A stretch of DNA of 64,000 nt, from positions 1,054,001 through 1,118,000 of the forward strand of contig NZ_CP053841.1 of NCBI RefSeq assembly GCF_013201895.1, read 5' to 3'. The notes under the pieces are model-generated. The model was given only the letters and a program-made list of their open reading frames with translations. It was not told the origin of the DNA and searched no databases. The position numbers and the translations under genes are program-made. This document shows positions 37,428 through 48,053 of the stretch, in pieces. How positions within the stretch are numbered: position 1 is the first letter of the stretch; every line of letters begins with the position of its first letter. Source of the DNA: Campylobacter blaseri (GTDB lineage: Bacteria > Campylobacterota > Campylobacteria > Campylobacterales > Campylobacteraceae).

Positions 37428-38674
37428 GAAAATCATCTATATTTTACACCATAACTTTTATTTTTATACTAGCCATAACTAGCATATCTTTAGCTTTTTT
37501 ATGGCTTATGAGTTATGACAAACAAAACTATACAAAAGAGTTAAATACAAAATACTCAATAGTTTCTCGTGCAACTCTTTTCAAAATGGCAAATCTTATT
37601 GACGATAGTGAATACAGTATGCAAGTAAGAAATTTTAACATGCCTGAAGTTAGTGATAAAGATAAAAAAGAAGAAATCATTGCTGGTGCTACTATAGTTG
37701 AGGAAATTAATGCCGATATAGGTTCATCTGCTATATTGTTTTATAAAAAAAGTCATTATTTAAGAATTCGTCATTTAGATAGCATACTTCTTCTTAAAGA
37801 TGCAGAATATCAGCCATATAGATATGATATAATCAAATTTATATTTGGACTAGTTGCTTTGATTATACTTTTAACCTATCTATTTATAATACGCAAAATT
37901 AAACCTTTAAGAAAAATAAAAAGGCAGATTAATAAATTTGCCAATGGGGATTTAGATATAGCAAAAATAAGCACAGGAAATGATGAGATAAGCGAAGTTG
38001 GTGAGGCATTCTATAATGCAGTTATGGAGATAAAAAAATTAAACGAATCAAGACAACTCTTTTTAAGAAATATTATGCATGAGCTTAAAACTCCAATTAC
38101 AAAAGGTATGATTACAGTTGAAATGATAGAACAAACTAAAAATAGAGATAGGCTAATATCTGTTTTTGAAAAACTAGAGGATCTTATAAATGAGTTTGCA
38201 GCAGTTGAGCGTGCTACTGCTGGTATAACCCTAACTGATACGAGCAAATGTAAAATTAGTACTCTTATTGAAAAAGCTATAGAAATAGCAATGATCGAAC
38301 GAAAAAATGTAAAAGTAAATATAGAAAATGATATTGAAATTTATGCTGAAGAAAAGATGTTTTCAGTGGCTATAAAAAATATTATTGATAACGGAATGAA
38401 GTATTCTGCCAATAAAAAAATAGAAATCGTCGTAGATAAAAACAAAATAGACTTTATAACACCGGGAAAACCAATGGAACAAGAGCTAAGCGTTTACATA
38501 GAGCCATTTTCAAAAGGAAAAAATGCAAAAAATAGCTTTGGACTTGGTCTATATATAGTTGATAACATATTAAAATCGCATAACCTAACACTATCATACC
38601 GATATGAAAATGAAAAAAATATATTTAGTTTTGAAAATTTAGAAAAAATAACTGTAAAAAAAGAGTATGAGTAA
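37424..38674 (+). CDS. cprS: Sensor histidine kinase CprS-like
   Basis: A 416-residue membrane kinase. TM1 at about 7-29, a periplasmic domain to about 138, TM2 at about 139-156, HAMP region, then the dimerisation domain with phospho-His219 (IMHELKTPIT) and an ATPase domain (NIIDNGMKYSAN; FGLGLYIVDNIL). It should phosphorylate the upstream regulator. Overlaps it by four bases (ATGA). Confidence 0.87.
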   Translation: MRKSSIFYTITFIFILAITSISLAFLWLMSYDKQNYTKELNTKYSIVSRATLFKMANLIDDSEYSMQVRNFNMPEVSDKDKKEEIIAGATIVEEINADIGSSAILFYKKSHYLRIRHLDSILLLKDAEYQPYRYDIIKFIFGLVALIILLTYLFIIRKIKPLRKIKRQINKFANGDLDIAKISTGNDEISEVGEAFYNAVMEIKKLNESRQLFLRNIMHELKTPITKGMITVEMIEQTKNRDRLISVFEKLEDLINEFAAVERATAGITLTDTSKCKISTLIEKAIEIAMIERKNVKVNIENDIEIYAEEKMFSVAIKNIIDNGMKYSANKKIEIVVDKNKIDFITPGKPMEQELSVYIEPFSKGKNAKNSFGLGLYIVDNILKSHNLTLSYRYENEKNIFSFENLEKITVKKEYE

Positions 38675-38682
38675 ATATTATA

Positions 38683-38717
38683 ATTCATACAGAAATCAAA
38701 CTAACTTCTGTATGAAT
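38683..38717. terminator. Hairpin between convergent cprS and metF
   Basis: ATTCATACAGAA pairs with TTCTGTATGAAT across 11 bases, overlapping the metF stop. No clear T tract, so confidence is moderate. Confidence 0.5.
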
Positions 38718-39618
38718 AAGATGCGCGTTTGATTATTTTTTTTATTTCATCTAAAAGAGTTAATGAAGCCTGTATTTCATCTCTTTGTTTTGAAATGCTT
38801 TCAACATTTGCACCGACACTAATGCCTTTTGATAAAGAGTACTTGTAAATAAAATTAAAAAATTCTAAACTTAAATTTATAGATGTTTGAATCATATCAT
38901 TGGAATCTATTAATTTTTTTTCAAATCTATCTTCAACAAAAATTCCAAGCCATTTTATAAAATCAAGTGTCTTTTTACTTCCACAAGGGATAAATGTAAA
39001 AATTATCGGAATATTTGCAAAATTTGTTTGAGCATAATCATCAATAAATTTTTTAGCATTTTCTACATTATAAATAGCTTGAGATATAAAAAATTTACAA
39101 CCATTTTTACTTTTTTCTATCATTCTAATATGTTCATCTTTTTTTATAACATGTCTTTCAGGTATACAAATACCTCCCAAAACCGAATTAAAGTTAGAAT
39201 TTTTAGTTAGCCTATAAGCCTCATCCAAAGTCAGTTTAGGAACTACCTTTGAGGAGCTTGAGCCAACAAAGACATATATATAATCTTTTTCTTTTTGCAA
39301 AAAATCATAAAAAGTGGCTGTATCATATTTTGATACAGCCTTATATATTATAGGCTCAATGCTGGTGTGTAAAAAATCTTCATAGTACTTTTGCGGATCC
39401 AATGTCTGCACAAAATCAAAAATTCTTTCGCTACTATTTCTACTTTTTTCATCTTGTAAATCATATATAATAATACCATCAACTCCGATTTCTTCAAACC
39501 TTTGCTTATGTATTTTGCCAATCCTTTCATATTCACTGTTTGGCAAATTCATCCTTGGAGGAGTGATTCCATAGAGTAAAATTCCTGGTTCATTATTTAA
39601 AATTTTATCTTTTAGCAT
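38701..39618 (-). CDS. metF: Methylenetetrahydrofolate reductase
   Basis: A 305-residue TIM-barrel flavoprotein of the MTHFR family that supplies methyl-tetrahydrofolate for methionine synthesis. Visible features: the LYGITPPRMN start, DGIIIYDLQDE (folate site) and the C-terminal YSLSKGISVGANVESISK. It lies 10 bases downstream of metE, so one transcript makes both the methyl donor and its user. Confidence 0.88.
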   Translation of the reverse strand: MLKDKILNNEPGILLYGITPPRMNLPNSEYERIGKIHKQRFEEIGVDGIIIYDLQDEKSRNSSERIFDFVQTLDPQKYYEDFLHTSIEPIIYKAVSKYDTATFYDFLQKEKDYIYVFVGSSSSKVVPKLTLDEAYRLTKNSNFNSVLGGICIPERHVIKKDEHIRMIEKSKNGCKFFISQAIYNVENAKKFIDDYAQTNFANIPIIFTFIPCGSKKTLDFIKWLGIFVEDRFEKKLIDSNDMIQTSINLSLEFFNFIYKYSLSKGISVGANVESISKQRDEIQASLTLLDEIKKIIKRASYSYRS

Positions 39619-39628
39619 AACAATTCTT

Positions 39629-41893
39629 CTATAACTCTCTTGCTAATTTAGTCGCTTTTACCAAATTAATGAGACTTGGTTTAACCTCTTCCCATTTTCT
39701 TGTCTTTAATCCACAATCAGGATTAATCCACAAACGCTCTTTTGGAAGCACTTCAAGCAAAGCTTTTATTTGATTTAGTATCTCTTTGGTATTTGGAATT
39801 CTTGGACTATGTATATCATAAACTCCAGGACCAACCTCTTGCTTGTAGCCAACTTTGGCAAAAATTTTAAGCAACTCATTTCCACTTCTAGTAGTTTCAA
39901 TGGAGATAACATCTGCATCCATTGCTTCTATTGTTTTGATGATGTCATTAAATTCAGAATAACACATATGTGTATGTATTTGTGTACTTGCTTTAGCACT
40001 ACTAACACTAAGCTTGAAACAATCAACAGCGAATTTTTCATACTCTGCTACATTAACTTCTCTTAGAGGATAGCCCTCTTTAAATGCTGCCTCATCTACT
40101 TGTATGATTTTTATACCTGAGTTTTGTAAATCAGCTATTTCATCATTTATACAAAGAGCTAATTGTTTTGCAATTTCGCCTCTTGGTATGTCGTTACGCA
40201 CAAAAGACCAGTTTAATATAGTAACAGGACCAGTTAACATACCTTTTACTATTTTTTTAGTTTTGTTTTGGGCATAAGTTATCCATTTTACCGTCATTGG
40301 CTCTGGTCTGCTTACATCACCAAACAACAAAGGTGGTTTTACACAACGACTTCCATAACTTTGCACCCAACCATTTTTGGAAAATGCATATCCTTTAAGT
40401 TGCTCACCAAAATACTCAACCATATCATTTCTTTCAGGTTCTCCATGGACTAAAACATCAATTCCACATTCTTCTTGAAATTTTATACAATTATCTATAT
40501 AATCTTTAATATCATCTTCATATACTTCTTTACTAATCAAACCTTTTTTGTAAGCATTTCTTACCTGTCTTAGCTCAGAAGTTTGAGGAAAAGAACCAAT
40601 TGTCGTAGTAGGGAGAATACCATAGTTTAAAATTTGTCTTTGAATTTTTATACGCTCTGCAAAATCTTTTTCTCGCTGAAATTTGCTAATACTTTTAACC
40701 CTTTGTTGAACATTTTTATCATGAATCAGAGTTGAAGTTGATTTAGTTTTTAAGCTGTTTTTATTCTCTTGATAAATTTTATTTTCAGTTTCATTTAGCT
40801 CTTGATTGTTTGCAAGTTTTGTTATAATAGCAATTTCTTCAAGTTTTTCCAATGCAAAACTAAGCCAACTTTTTATATCTTTATTTAATTTATCTTCATA
40901 TTTTAAACTAAAAGGAACATGCAATAAAGAGCAACTTGTACCCAAAACTAGCCTATCTTTTGGTATTATAGTGCTAATTTTATTTACAAACTCTAATCTC
41001 TCATCAATGTCACTTTTCCAAACATTTCTCCCATCTATAATACCAGCAAATAGTGTTAAATCAGTTTTAGCTATTTTTTCTAAAGCTAATTCATTTTTTT
41101 GTCCATATACAAAATCAAGCTCTAAGCCATAAATTGAACTCTTAACTAATTCATCAACGGCTTTTAGTGCCTCTTCAAAATAGGTTGCAAATATAATTTT
41201 TATATTTTTTGAAACACTATTTAATTTTTCATAAACAGGCAAAATTTTATCTACTATTTTATCGCCAAAATCTGTAACAAAAATAGGCTCATCAAATTGA
41301 ACAAAAATCTCATCATCAAGTTTAGAAATTTCCTCCAATAACTCCTCATAAACAACCAAGATATCATTGAGTAATTCAAAACTACAACTACCATCATTAG
41401 TTTTTGATAGAGCTAAAAATGTTATAGGTCCTATTAGATTAATTTTAGTTTTTATGCCATTTTCTTTTGCCTCTTTATACTCATTAATAATTTTTTGAGA
41501 ATTTAACTTAAATTTTGTATTTTTATTAAGCTCAGGCACTATGTAGTGGTAGTTTGTATTAAACCATTTTGTCATTTCAAGAGCTTTAATATCCTTTTGC
41601 CCTCTAGCTAAAGCAAAATAAAGCTCAAGTCCATCTAATCCCTTAAATCTATCAGGTATACAACCAAGAGTTATAATGGTATCTAAAACTAAATCATAAA
41701 ATGAAAAATCATTACTGGAAATAAAATCAATTTGTGCATCTTTTTGATATTTCCAATGTCTTTTTTTAAGAATACTTGCTGTTTTTTCTAGCTCATCTTT
41801 TGTAGCTTTTTTTGCCCAAAAATTTTCTAAAACTTTTTTAAGCTCTCTTTGCTCACCTATTCTACCAAAACCTGTTACATAACTTTTTATCAT
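39629..41893 (-). CDS. metE: Cobalamin-independent methionine synthase
   Basis: A 754-residue MetE, which methylates homocysteine using methyl-tetrahydrofolate(-polyglutamate). Two barrels: the C-terminal one has the zinc ligands His and Cys in IHTHMCYSEF and Cys in INPDCGLKTR, and the LPTTTIGSFPQT linker precedes it. AAGGAA ribosome site six bases before the ATG. A leader of about 290 nt with a small ORF and hairpin precedes it (see 41994-42218). Confidence 0.96.
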   Translation of the reverse strand: MIKSYVTGFGRIGEQRELKKVLENFWAKKATKDELEKTASILKKRHWKYQKDAQIDFISSNDFSFYDLVLDTIITLGCIPDRFKGLDGLELYFALARGQKDIKALEMTKWFNTNYHYIVPELNKNTKFKLNSQKIINEYKEAKENGIKTKINLIGPITFLALSKTNDGSCSFELLNDILVVYEELLEEISKLDDEIFVQFDEPIFVTDFGDKIVDKILPVYEKLNSVSKNIKIIFATYFEEALKAVDELVKSSIYGLELDFVYGQKNELALEKIAKTDLTLFAGIIDGRNVWKSDIDERLEFVNKISTIIPKDRLVLGTSCSLLHVPFSLKYEDKLNKDIKSWLSFALEKLEEIAIITKLANNQELNETENKIYQENKNSLKTKSTSTLIHDKNVQQRVKSISKFQREKDFAERIKIQRQILNYGILPTTTIGSFPQTSELRQVRNAYKKGLISKEVYEDDIKDYIDNCIKFQEECGIDVLVHGEPERNDMVEYFGEQLKGYAFSKNGWVQSYGSRCVKPPLLFGDVSRPEPMTVKWITYAQNKTKKIVKGMLTGPVTILNWSFVRNDIPRGEIAKQLALCINDEIADLQNSGIKIIQVDEAAFKEGYPLREVNVAEYEKFAVDCFKLSVSSAKASTQIHTHMCYSEFNDIIKTIEAMDADVISIETTRSGNELLKIFAKVGYKQEVGPGVYDIHSPRIPNTKEILNQIKALLEVLPKERLWINPDCGLKTRKWEEVKPSLINLVKATKLAREL

Positions 41894-41993
41894 AAGATTT
41901 CCTTTGAAAAATTTAAATTTAATTTAAAAAAATGCAAAAATATACTGAATTTTTACAAAACTAAAGATTGAAAATTGAAAAATAAGATTAGAG

Positions 41994-42011
41994 AAAAAGT
42001 GCTAATTGCAC
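41994..42011 (-). terminator. Terminator-like hairpin in the metE leader
   Basis: On the minus strand GTGC-AATTA-GCAC is followed by TTTTT. The stem is only four base pairs, so it would be weak alone. Its place between a short leader ORF and metE is what an attenuator would need. Confidence 0.3.
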
Positions 42012-42125
42012 ATGGGTGTTTGTAGATATTTTTTGTTTAATAATATGTTTTTTTGTGTATTGAAATAGTAAAAATATATTTTGTCATAATATAAATTTTG
42101 TAGTAAAAATTTTAAATTTGTCTCT

Positions 42126-42158
42126 TCATCTATATAGATCAACCATGGGACAACTCAT
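42126..42158 (-). CDS. 10-codon leader ORF upstream of metE (MSCPMVDLYR)
   Basis: ATG at 42158 follows a near-ideal ribosome site (AAGGAG, five bases before the start), and lies about 25 bases downstream of the predicted transcription start of metE. The peptide MSCPMVDLYR has one Cys and two Met. A strong ribosome site on a ten-codon ORF in the leader of a sulfur-amino-acid gene suggests a regulatory leader peptide that senses charged tRNA or translation rate. Confidence 0.5.
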   Translation of the reverse strand: MSCPMVDLYR

Positions 42159-42189
42159 TCTAGCTCCTTCTAAATTAATTTGGAGTGTT

Positions 42190-42218
42190 ATTTTATATTT
42201 TTTTTATATTTTTGTCAA
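42190..42218 (-). promoter_or_regulatory. Consensus promoter of metE-metF
   Basis: Minus strand TTGACA (42213-42218), 17-base spacer, TAAAAT (42190-42195). It lies about 25 bases beyond the stop of the permease gene upstream, giving metE its own transcript with a leader of about 290 nt. Confidence 0.75.
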
Positions 42219-42243
42219 GGTTAAATTTCAGATAAGAAAAATA

Positions 42244-43434
42244 CTACTCATTTCTTAAAGTTTGTAAAACATCTATTTGAGTAGCTTTTTTAGCTGGATA
42301 ATATGATGATAAAGTTACTATTACAAATGCTCCAACGACTATCATAATTAAATCTGTAAATGAGAGTTCCATAGGCAGTTTAGAACTTCCATAAACATCA
42401 GCAGGCAAATTTACAATATCAAAACTTCCCAAAAGCCAAGTTCCAAAAAGTCCTAAACTAAGCCCAAAAGCAATTCCGCCTGCACCTATAACCATACCAA
42501 TATAAAAAAACACTTTTTTAATCTCTTTTTTAGATGTGCCAAGCGACAAAAGAAGAGCTATCTCTTGGCGTCTATTCATAACAGTCATAAGCAGTGAGCT
42601 AATTATATTTAAACTTGCTACTAAAATTATTAACATTAAAACTATAAATAAAGCCCTTTTTTCAAGCTCTAGTGCAGAAAAAAAGTTTCCATTTTGCTCC
42701 CACCAGCCAATAGCCTTCATCGTACCTGGTAGGTATTCATTAAGCCTCTCTTTGTCTTTAAAAGGATCTTTTGAATACACATGAATTCCATCAAATTTAC
42801 CATCTTCATAGCTAAGAACCTTGGCTAAATCATTAATATCAACATATATATAGCTTTTATCATATGCGATTAGTCCTGAGCTAAAATCAGATCTAACTTC
42901 GAATCTTTTCATTTTTGGCATTAAAGAAAAACCACCGGGGTCTATTTTGGTAAATATAAGAGTTATTTTATCACCTATATCTAACAAAAATTCATCTTTA
43001 AGTCCTTTTCCTACCAAACTTCCAAATTTAGTTAAATTTTTATCTTTAATACCATCTTTAACTACTGAGTTTATCTCTTTTTCATCGTCCATATTAACCC
43101 CAAAAACCATACTTCCTTCAAGACCATTACCGCTTCTTGCAATAGCTTGTGAGCTTATATATGGGCTAAATTTCATATCTTTAAAATTTTCTTTAAGGTC
43201 TTTTAACTCACTATCTGTTATGCCGGCTTTAAAGTGGCCATATATAGTTATTGGGTAATTCATAGTAAAGAGTTTTCTCTCAAATTCCTTATCAAAACCA
43301 TTCATAATAGCCATAGCTATAATTAGCACCATAAGCCCGATGCTAATACCCAAAAAGGCAAGTATTGCACATAGACTTATAAATGGTTGATTTTTATCAA
43401 ATCTTAAATATTTTGGAACTAAATACTTTACCAA
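42244..43434 (-). CDS. Lipoprotein-releasing ABC transporter permease, LolC/LolE family
   Basis: A 396-residue inner-membrane permease of the FtsX/MacB_PCD type: TM1 at about 20-46, a large periplasmic domain (45-250), then three more spans (about 260-290, 310-335, 355-380). The N-terminal segment GISIGLMVLIIAMAIMNGF is typical of LolC/E. It extracts lipoproteins for transfer to LolA, whose gene lies 2.7 kb away beyond secA. The ATPase LolD is not in this window. Confidence 0.87.
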   Translation of the reverse strand: MVKYLVPKYLRFDKNQPFISLCAILAFLGISIGLMVLIIAMAIMNGFDKEFERKLFTMNYPITIYGHFKAGITDSELKDLKENFKDMKFSPYISSQAIARSGNGLEGSMVFGVNMDDEKEINSVVKDGIKDKNLTKFGSLVGKGLKDEFLLDIGDKITLIFTKIDPGGFSLMPKMKRFEVRSDFSSGLIAYDKSYIYVDINDLAKVLSYEDGKFDGIHVYSKDPFKDKERLNEYLPGTMKAIGWWEQNGNFFSALELEKRALFIVLMLIILVASLNIISSLLMTVMNRRQEIALLLSLGTSKKEIKKVFFYIGMVIGAGGIAFGLSLGLFGTWLLGSFDIVNLPADVYGSSKLPMELSFTDLIMIVVGAFVIVTLSSYYPAKKATQIDVLQTLRNE

Positions 43435-43443
43435 AACAATCCC

Positions 43444-46044
43444 TTATCTAGCAAAAGCTCCCTTTTTAGGACCACTTTTTCCATGACAATCTTTATATTT
43501 TTTACCACTTCCGCAAGGACAAGGTTCATTTCTTTTCACCTTTCTTTTAGGCATTTGGGCTTCTTCTTCTCTATTAGTAGTTAGCTCTTCTTGATTATTT
43601 TGTGAAGCTCTAGCATTCATAGCTTGCTCTTCAGCTTCTATCTCTTCTTTACTTTTAAATTTAATAGATTGAAGTGTTCTTATGCTATCATTTTTAAGCC
43701 TTGAAACAAGTTCTACAAATAGATTGTAGCTCTCTTTTTTATACTCTGTAAGAGGATCTTTTTGATTATATCCACGAAGACCAATTCCTGTTTTTAAGAT
43801 ATCCATTTGATAAAGATGCTCTCTCCAATCTCTATCAACTATCTGCAGATATAGCTGTTTTTCTATATTGTTTTTTTGCTCTTCTTCTATAAGACTCATT
43901 TTTGCCTCATAGTCATCTTTTAAATCTTTAACTACCATATTTTTCAAAGACTCATAATCCTCAGCTGTATCAAGCTTTTCTAAATCTAAACTTTGACCTA
44001 TTTCACTTTTAATTTGACCAACTAAGGCATCTACATTGAAATCTTCTTTTTGAATTCCTTCAAAAATTTCAGCACTATCTAATAAATAAGCAACATAATC
44101 CTCTCTATTTGAGTTAATTTTTTCACTCAAGTCAAATTCTGGATCTAAAAGCTCATTTCTATATCTATAAACAGTCTTTCTTTGCTCATTTGCTATATCA
44201 TCATACTCAAGTATATATTTTCTTGATTCAAAATGAAGACTTTCTACTTTCTTTTGAGCATTTTCAACAGCTCTTGTTACCATTTTTGACTCGATACTTT
44301 CACCATCTTTTACACCAAGTCTTTCCATGATATTTTTAATTCTATCACTACCAAATATTCTAAGCAAATTATCTTCTAAGCTTAGGAAAAATCTACTCTC
44401 TCCAGGATCGCCTTGTCTTCCTGAACGACCACGAAGTTGGTTATCTATACGCCTACTTTCATGTCTTTCAGTTCCTATTATATAAAGTCCACCAAGATCT
44501 TTTATATCATCACTAATTTTTATATCAACACCACGACCTGCCATATTTGTAGCAATTGTTACAGCACCTTTTGCACCAGCATCAGCTATTATTTGAGCCT
44601 CTTTTTCATGGTTTTTAGCATTTAACACAGAGTGTGGAATTTTCTCTTTTTTCAAAAGTTCGTGAAGTTTTTCACTCTTTTCAATAGACGCAGTTCCAAC
44701 TAAAACCGGCTGCCCTTTTTCATTTGCTCTTTTTATCTCTTTTATAACAGCATTAAACTTCTCAGCTTCGGTTTTATAAATTAAGTCATTTTGATCAATT
44801 CTAATAACTGGAACATTTGTAGGGATTGAAATAACTTCAAGTCCATAAATTTGAGAAAATTCTGCCGCTTCAGTTTGAGCGGTTCCTGTCATACCTGCTA
44901 GTTTTTTATAAAGCCTGAAATAGTTTTGAAATGTTATATCCGCTAATGTCTGACTCTCTTCTTGAATTTTAACTCCTTCTTTAGCTTCTAAGGCTTGGTG
45001 CAAGCCTTCACTAAATCTTCTACCTTCACTAAGTCTTCCTGTAAATTCATCAACTATTATAACTTCATTATCTTTTACAACATAATGAACATCTTTTTCA
45101 AATAGATAGTTTGCTTTTAAAGCTTGATCTAAATAATGACTTAAAACCGCATCTTCAAGACTATATAGATTATCAACTCCAAATAATTTTTCAGCCTTTG
45201 TAACACCATCTTCTGTTAAAACTGCTGTTCTATTTTTTTCATCAATTATAAAATCTCCCGTTGGTTTTTCATCTGGATTTTCAGCTATTTTTCCTTTGGT
45301 TAACTGTTTTGCTACCTCATTTGCTTTTACATAACCATCTAAAGTTTTATTTGTTGGACCTGAAATGATAAGTGGTGTTCTTGCCTCATCAATTAAAATA
45401 GAGTCAACCTCATCAACTATAACAAAGTTATGCTCTCTTTGAACTTTATCTTCAAGTCTAAATTTCATATTATCTCTTAAATAATCAAACCCAAACTCGT
45501 TATTTGTTCCATAAGTTATATCTGCATTATATGCATCTTTTCTAGCCCTATCATCATATTCACCACTAACTATAACACCAACGCTAAGACCTAAAAAGTT
45601 GTATAAAACTCCCATATCTGTGGCATCTCTTTTTGCAAGGTAGTCATTTACAGTAACAACATGAACACCTTTGCCACTCATAGCATTTAAAACAACAGGA
45701 AGTGTAGCAACCAAAGTTTTACCCTCACCTGTTTTCATCTCAGCAATATTTCCATCATGAAGCACCATACCACCTATGATTTGAACATCATAAGGACGCA
45801 TATTTAAAACTCTTTTACTAGCCTCTCTTACGATTGCAAAAACATCATAAAGCACATCGTCCATGCTTTTGTTTTCGCTTTTAACATCTTCTTTTAAATC
45901 CAAAAAGGCTTGTTTTAACTCATCATCATTCATAGCTTCATATTTTGGTTCTAAGTTCTTAACCAGCATAGCTTTTTTTGCATATTGTTTTACAATTCTG
46001 TCATTTTTTGTTCCAAATATAGCTTTTGTAAGTTGTTTTATCAT
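43444..46044 (-). CDS. secA: Preprotein translocase ATPase SecA
   Basis: An 866-residue motor that drives proteins through SecYEG. Walker A is [14 protein letters not shown], Walker B is [18 protein letters not shown], and the helicase motif VI region is [18 protein letters not shown]. The C-terminus ends with the zinc-binding SEC-C motif ([18 protein letters not shown]). Starts opposite lolA. Confidence 0.98.
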   Translation of the reverse strand: MIKQLTKAIFGTKNDRIVKQYAKKAMLVKNLEPKYEAMNDDELKQAFLDLKEDVKSENKSMDDVLYDVFAIVREASKRVLNMRPYDVQIIGGMVLHDGNIAEMKTGEGKTLVATLPVVLNAMSGKGVHVVTVNDYLAKRDATDMGVLYNFLGLSVGVIVSGEYDDRARKDAYNADITYGTNNEFGFDYLRDNMKFRLEDKVQREHNFVIVDEVDSILIDEARTPLIISGPTNKTLDGYVKANEVAKQLTKGKIAENPDEKPTGDFIIDEKNRTAVLTEDGVTKAEKLFGVDNLYSLEDAVLSHYLDQALKANYLFEKDVHYVVKDNEVIIVDEFTGRLSEGRRFSEGLHQALEAKEGVKIQEESQTLADITFQNYFRLYKKLAGMTGTAQTEAAEFSQIYGLEVISIPTNVPVIRIDQNDLIYKTEAEKFNAVIKEIKRANEKGQPVLVGTASIEKSEKLHELLKKEKIPHSVLNAKNHEKEAQIIADAGAKGAVTIATNMAGRGVDIKISDDIKDLGGLYIIGTERHESRRIDNQLRGRSGRQGDPGESRFFLSLEDNLLRIFGSDRIKNIMERLGVKDGESIESKMVTRAVENAQKKVESLHFESRKYILEYDDIANEQRKTVYRYRNELLDPEFDLSEKINSNREDYVAYLLDSAEIFEGIQKEDFNVDALVGQIKSEIGQSLDLEKLDTAEDYESLKNMVVKDLKDDYEAKMSLIEEEQKNNIEKQLYLQIVDRDWREHLYQMDILKTGIGLRGYNQKDPLTEYKKESYNLFVELVSRLKNDSIRTLQSIKFKSKEEIEAEEQAMNARASQNNQEELTTNREEEAQMPKRKVKRNEPCPCGSGKKYKDCHGKSGPKKGAFAR

Positions 46045-46146
46045 TCATCTTGCCTTGTTTAAAATTTTAATCTCTTATTTTATCATATATTAATTTATAT
46101 TAATTTAAACACGTTAAAATTTTTAAAAAATTAAGGGATATTTAAT

Positions 46147-46662
46147 ATGAAAAAAGTTATTTATATATTTTTAGTTTTAGCAACTACCATTTTTGCTAAT
46201 CCTTTGGATTTTAAAACACTAAAAGGTGATTTTACACAAACTATAACAAACAATGGCAGTAAAATAGAATATAAAGGAAGCTTCATAATAACAAAAGAGC
46301 TAGCATTATGGCACTACGAAAGTCCTGCTAAAAAAGATATTTATGTTAGCAAAGAAAAAGCTGTAATGATAGAGCCACTTTTAGAACAAGCCATAATAAC
46401 ATCTTTAAAAGAGACTCCAAATTTAAATAACATCTTAGATAATGCTACAAAAAAAAGCAAAGACTTATATGAAGCAACATATGAGGATATAATCTATAAA
46501 ATAGAACTAAAAAATAATTTATTAAATAGAATTTCTTACAAAGACAATCTAGACAATAGTGTCGTTATAGATATAAAAAACTTAAAAAAAGATTTAGAGC
46601 TTGATGAAACTAACTTGATTCCAATGATACCAAAAGATTATGATGTTGTCTACAATAATTAA
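46147..46662 (+). CDS. lolA: Periplasmic lipoprotein carrier LolA
   Basis: A 171-residue protein with a signal peptide (residues 1-18, cut near FANP) and a LolA beta-barrel pattern (TLKGDFTQTI..YKGSFIITK..LWHYESPAKKDIYV). It ferries lipoproteins from the Lol permease to the outer membrane; the window encodes several lipoproteins. It converges on the helicase gene with a four-base overlap of the stops. Confidence 0.88.
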   Translation: MKKVIYIFLVLATTIFANPLDFKTLKGDFTQTITNNGSKIEYKGSFIITKELALWHYESPAKKDIYVSKEKAVMIEPLLEQAIITSLKETPNLNNILDNATKKSKDLYEATYEDIIYKIELKNNLLNRISYKDNLDNSVVIDIKNLKKDLELDETNLIPMIPKDYDVVYNN

Positions 46663-47999
46663 TCAATGTATAAAAAATTTTCCTCATCATAAAAACTAGC
46701 AACATCTAAGCTGGTTTTTATGACTCTTTTTAAATAAGTTGAAAAACTTTCGGTTCTACTATAAACTATACTAAGAGTGTTAGGGTCAATTGCTCTTGAG
46801 AGTGCAACGTATAGTTGTCCTTCTGCAAATATATGATTTAAATCACAAACTAAATTTTTTATACTCATACCTTGAGATTTGTGTATAGTTATCCCGTAAG
46901 CTAAACGAAGTGGAAACTGATAAAAACTTGCTAACACATTATAACTAACTTCATTTCCATTTAGTTCATACTCGCCTAGATCGTAGCTATTTGGCTCAAT
47001 ATCTATGATCTCACCACTATTTTTTTCAACCTCTATAGATATTATAGCTCCATCTTCTTTTTTGTAATTTCTAATAATACCTTGCTCGCCGTTAAAAAAA
47101 GATATTTTATTGTAGGGGTTTTTATACTTGTTTGAAGTAAAAATAACCCTAGTTCCAATTTTAAATTCAAAATTTTGAATAACATTTAGGCTGTTAAGCC
47201 ATTTATGAAGTTTATCTTTATTTAGAGTGTTATCAAATATCTCATAATAGCCATAGGCTATCTCAAGATTAGATGGCAGACTATAAAGCATCTTTTTATT
47301 CAACTCTTCAGCCTCTTTATTCCGTCCAAAAAGAACTGTTTTATTATCACTATCATCGATTTTTGAAGTAAGAAGTTTACTTATATAGTTAATAACCTTA
47401 CTATCAACATCGCCTACTCTAATACGAGATAAAACCTCATAAAATTCAAGGTCTTTTGTTCTTTTTGATTTTAAAAACTCAACATATTGAAATTTCATAT
47501 GCTCCCATGAATAAGAGGAAAACGCATATTTAGAATAAAAAATATTTCCATCTTGTATATCACTTTTTTTAATAACTGGTGGAAGCTGATAAAAATCCCC
47601 AACAACCAAAAGCCTGCCTTTGAATTCTGAGTTTATTAATCTATAATATATCATATCAAATAGCTCAGATGAAACCATAGATATCTCATCTATAACTATC
47701 AAATCACTATTTTTCAAAATTTCTTTTAGCCTTTTTACCCTCTCTTTCGAAGCTTTTCCTCTATCTTGGCGTTTTAACTCGTCAATATTTTTACAAATTC
47801 CAAAACAAAAAAATGAGTGGATTGTAACACCACCAATATTTACAGCACTTATGCCTGTGCTTCCTAGTGATATTACAGTTTTATTGTTACTTCTATAATA
47901 ATCTATAATTTTTTGTGTTGTGTAGCTTTTACCTACACCGCCACCTCCAGTTATAAAAAGATTTGAGGTTTGTAAAATTTCAAGTAGCTTGTTAAACAA
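46659..47999 (-). CDS. PIF1-like DNA helicase
   Basis: A 446-residue superfamily 1 helicase. Walker A is ITGGGGVGKSYTTQ, Walker B is LIVIDEISMVSSELFD, then the GDFYQLPPV motif and a C-terminal YGITIHKSQGMSI motif with VALSRA, all typical of PIF1/RecD2-type enzymes. Likely acts in genome maintenance. Same neighbour order (lolA-helicase-lipoprotein) as I recall from C. jejuni. Confidence 0.88.
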   Translation of the reverse strand: MFNKLLEILQTSNLFITGGGGVGKSYTTQKIIDYYRSNNKTVISLGSTGISAVNIGGVTIHSFFCFGICKNIDELKRQDRGKASKERVKRLKEILKNSDLIVIDEISMVSSELFDMIYYRLINSEFKGRLLVVGDFYQLPPVIKKSDIQDGNIFYSKYAFSSYSWEHMKFQYVEFLKSKRTKDLEFYEVLSRIRVGDVDSKVINYISKLLTSKIDDSDNKTVLFGRNKEAEELNKKMLYSLPSNLEIAYGYYEIFDNTLNKDKLHKWLNSLNVIQNFEFKIGTRVIFTSNKYKNPYNKISFFNGEQGIIRNYKKEDGAIISIEVEKNSGEIIDIEPNSYDLGEYELNGNEVSYNVLASFYQFPLRLAYGITIHKSQGMSIKNLVCDLNHIFAEGQLYVALSRAIDPNTLSIVYSRTESFSTYLKRVIKTSLDVASFYDEENFLYID

Positions 48000-48053
48000 T
48001 AATTGTCCTATCTTGTATAAAATTAGCTTTAATTATACTAAAAGGTTTTAAAT

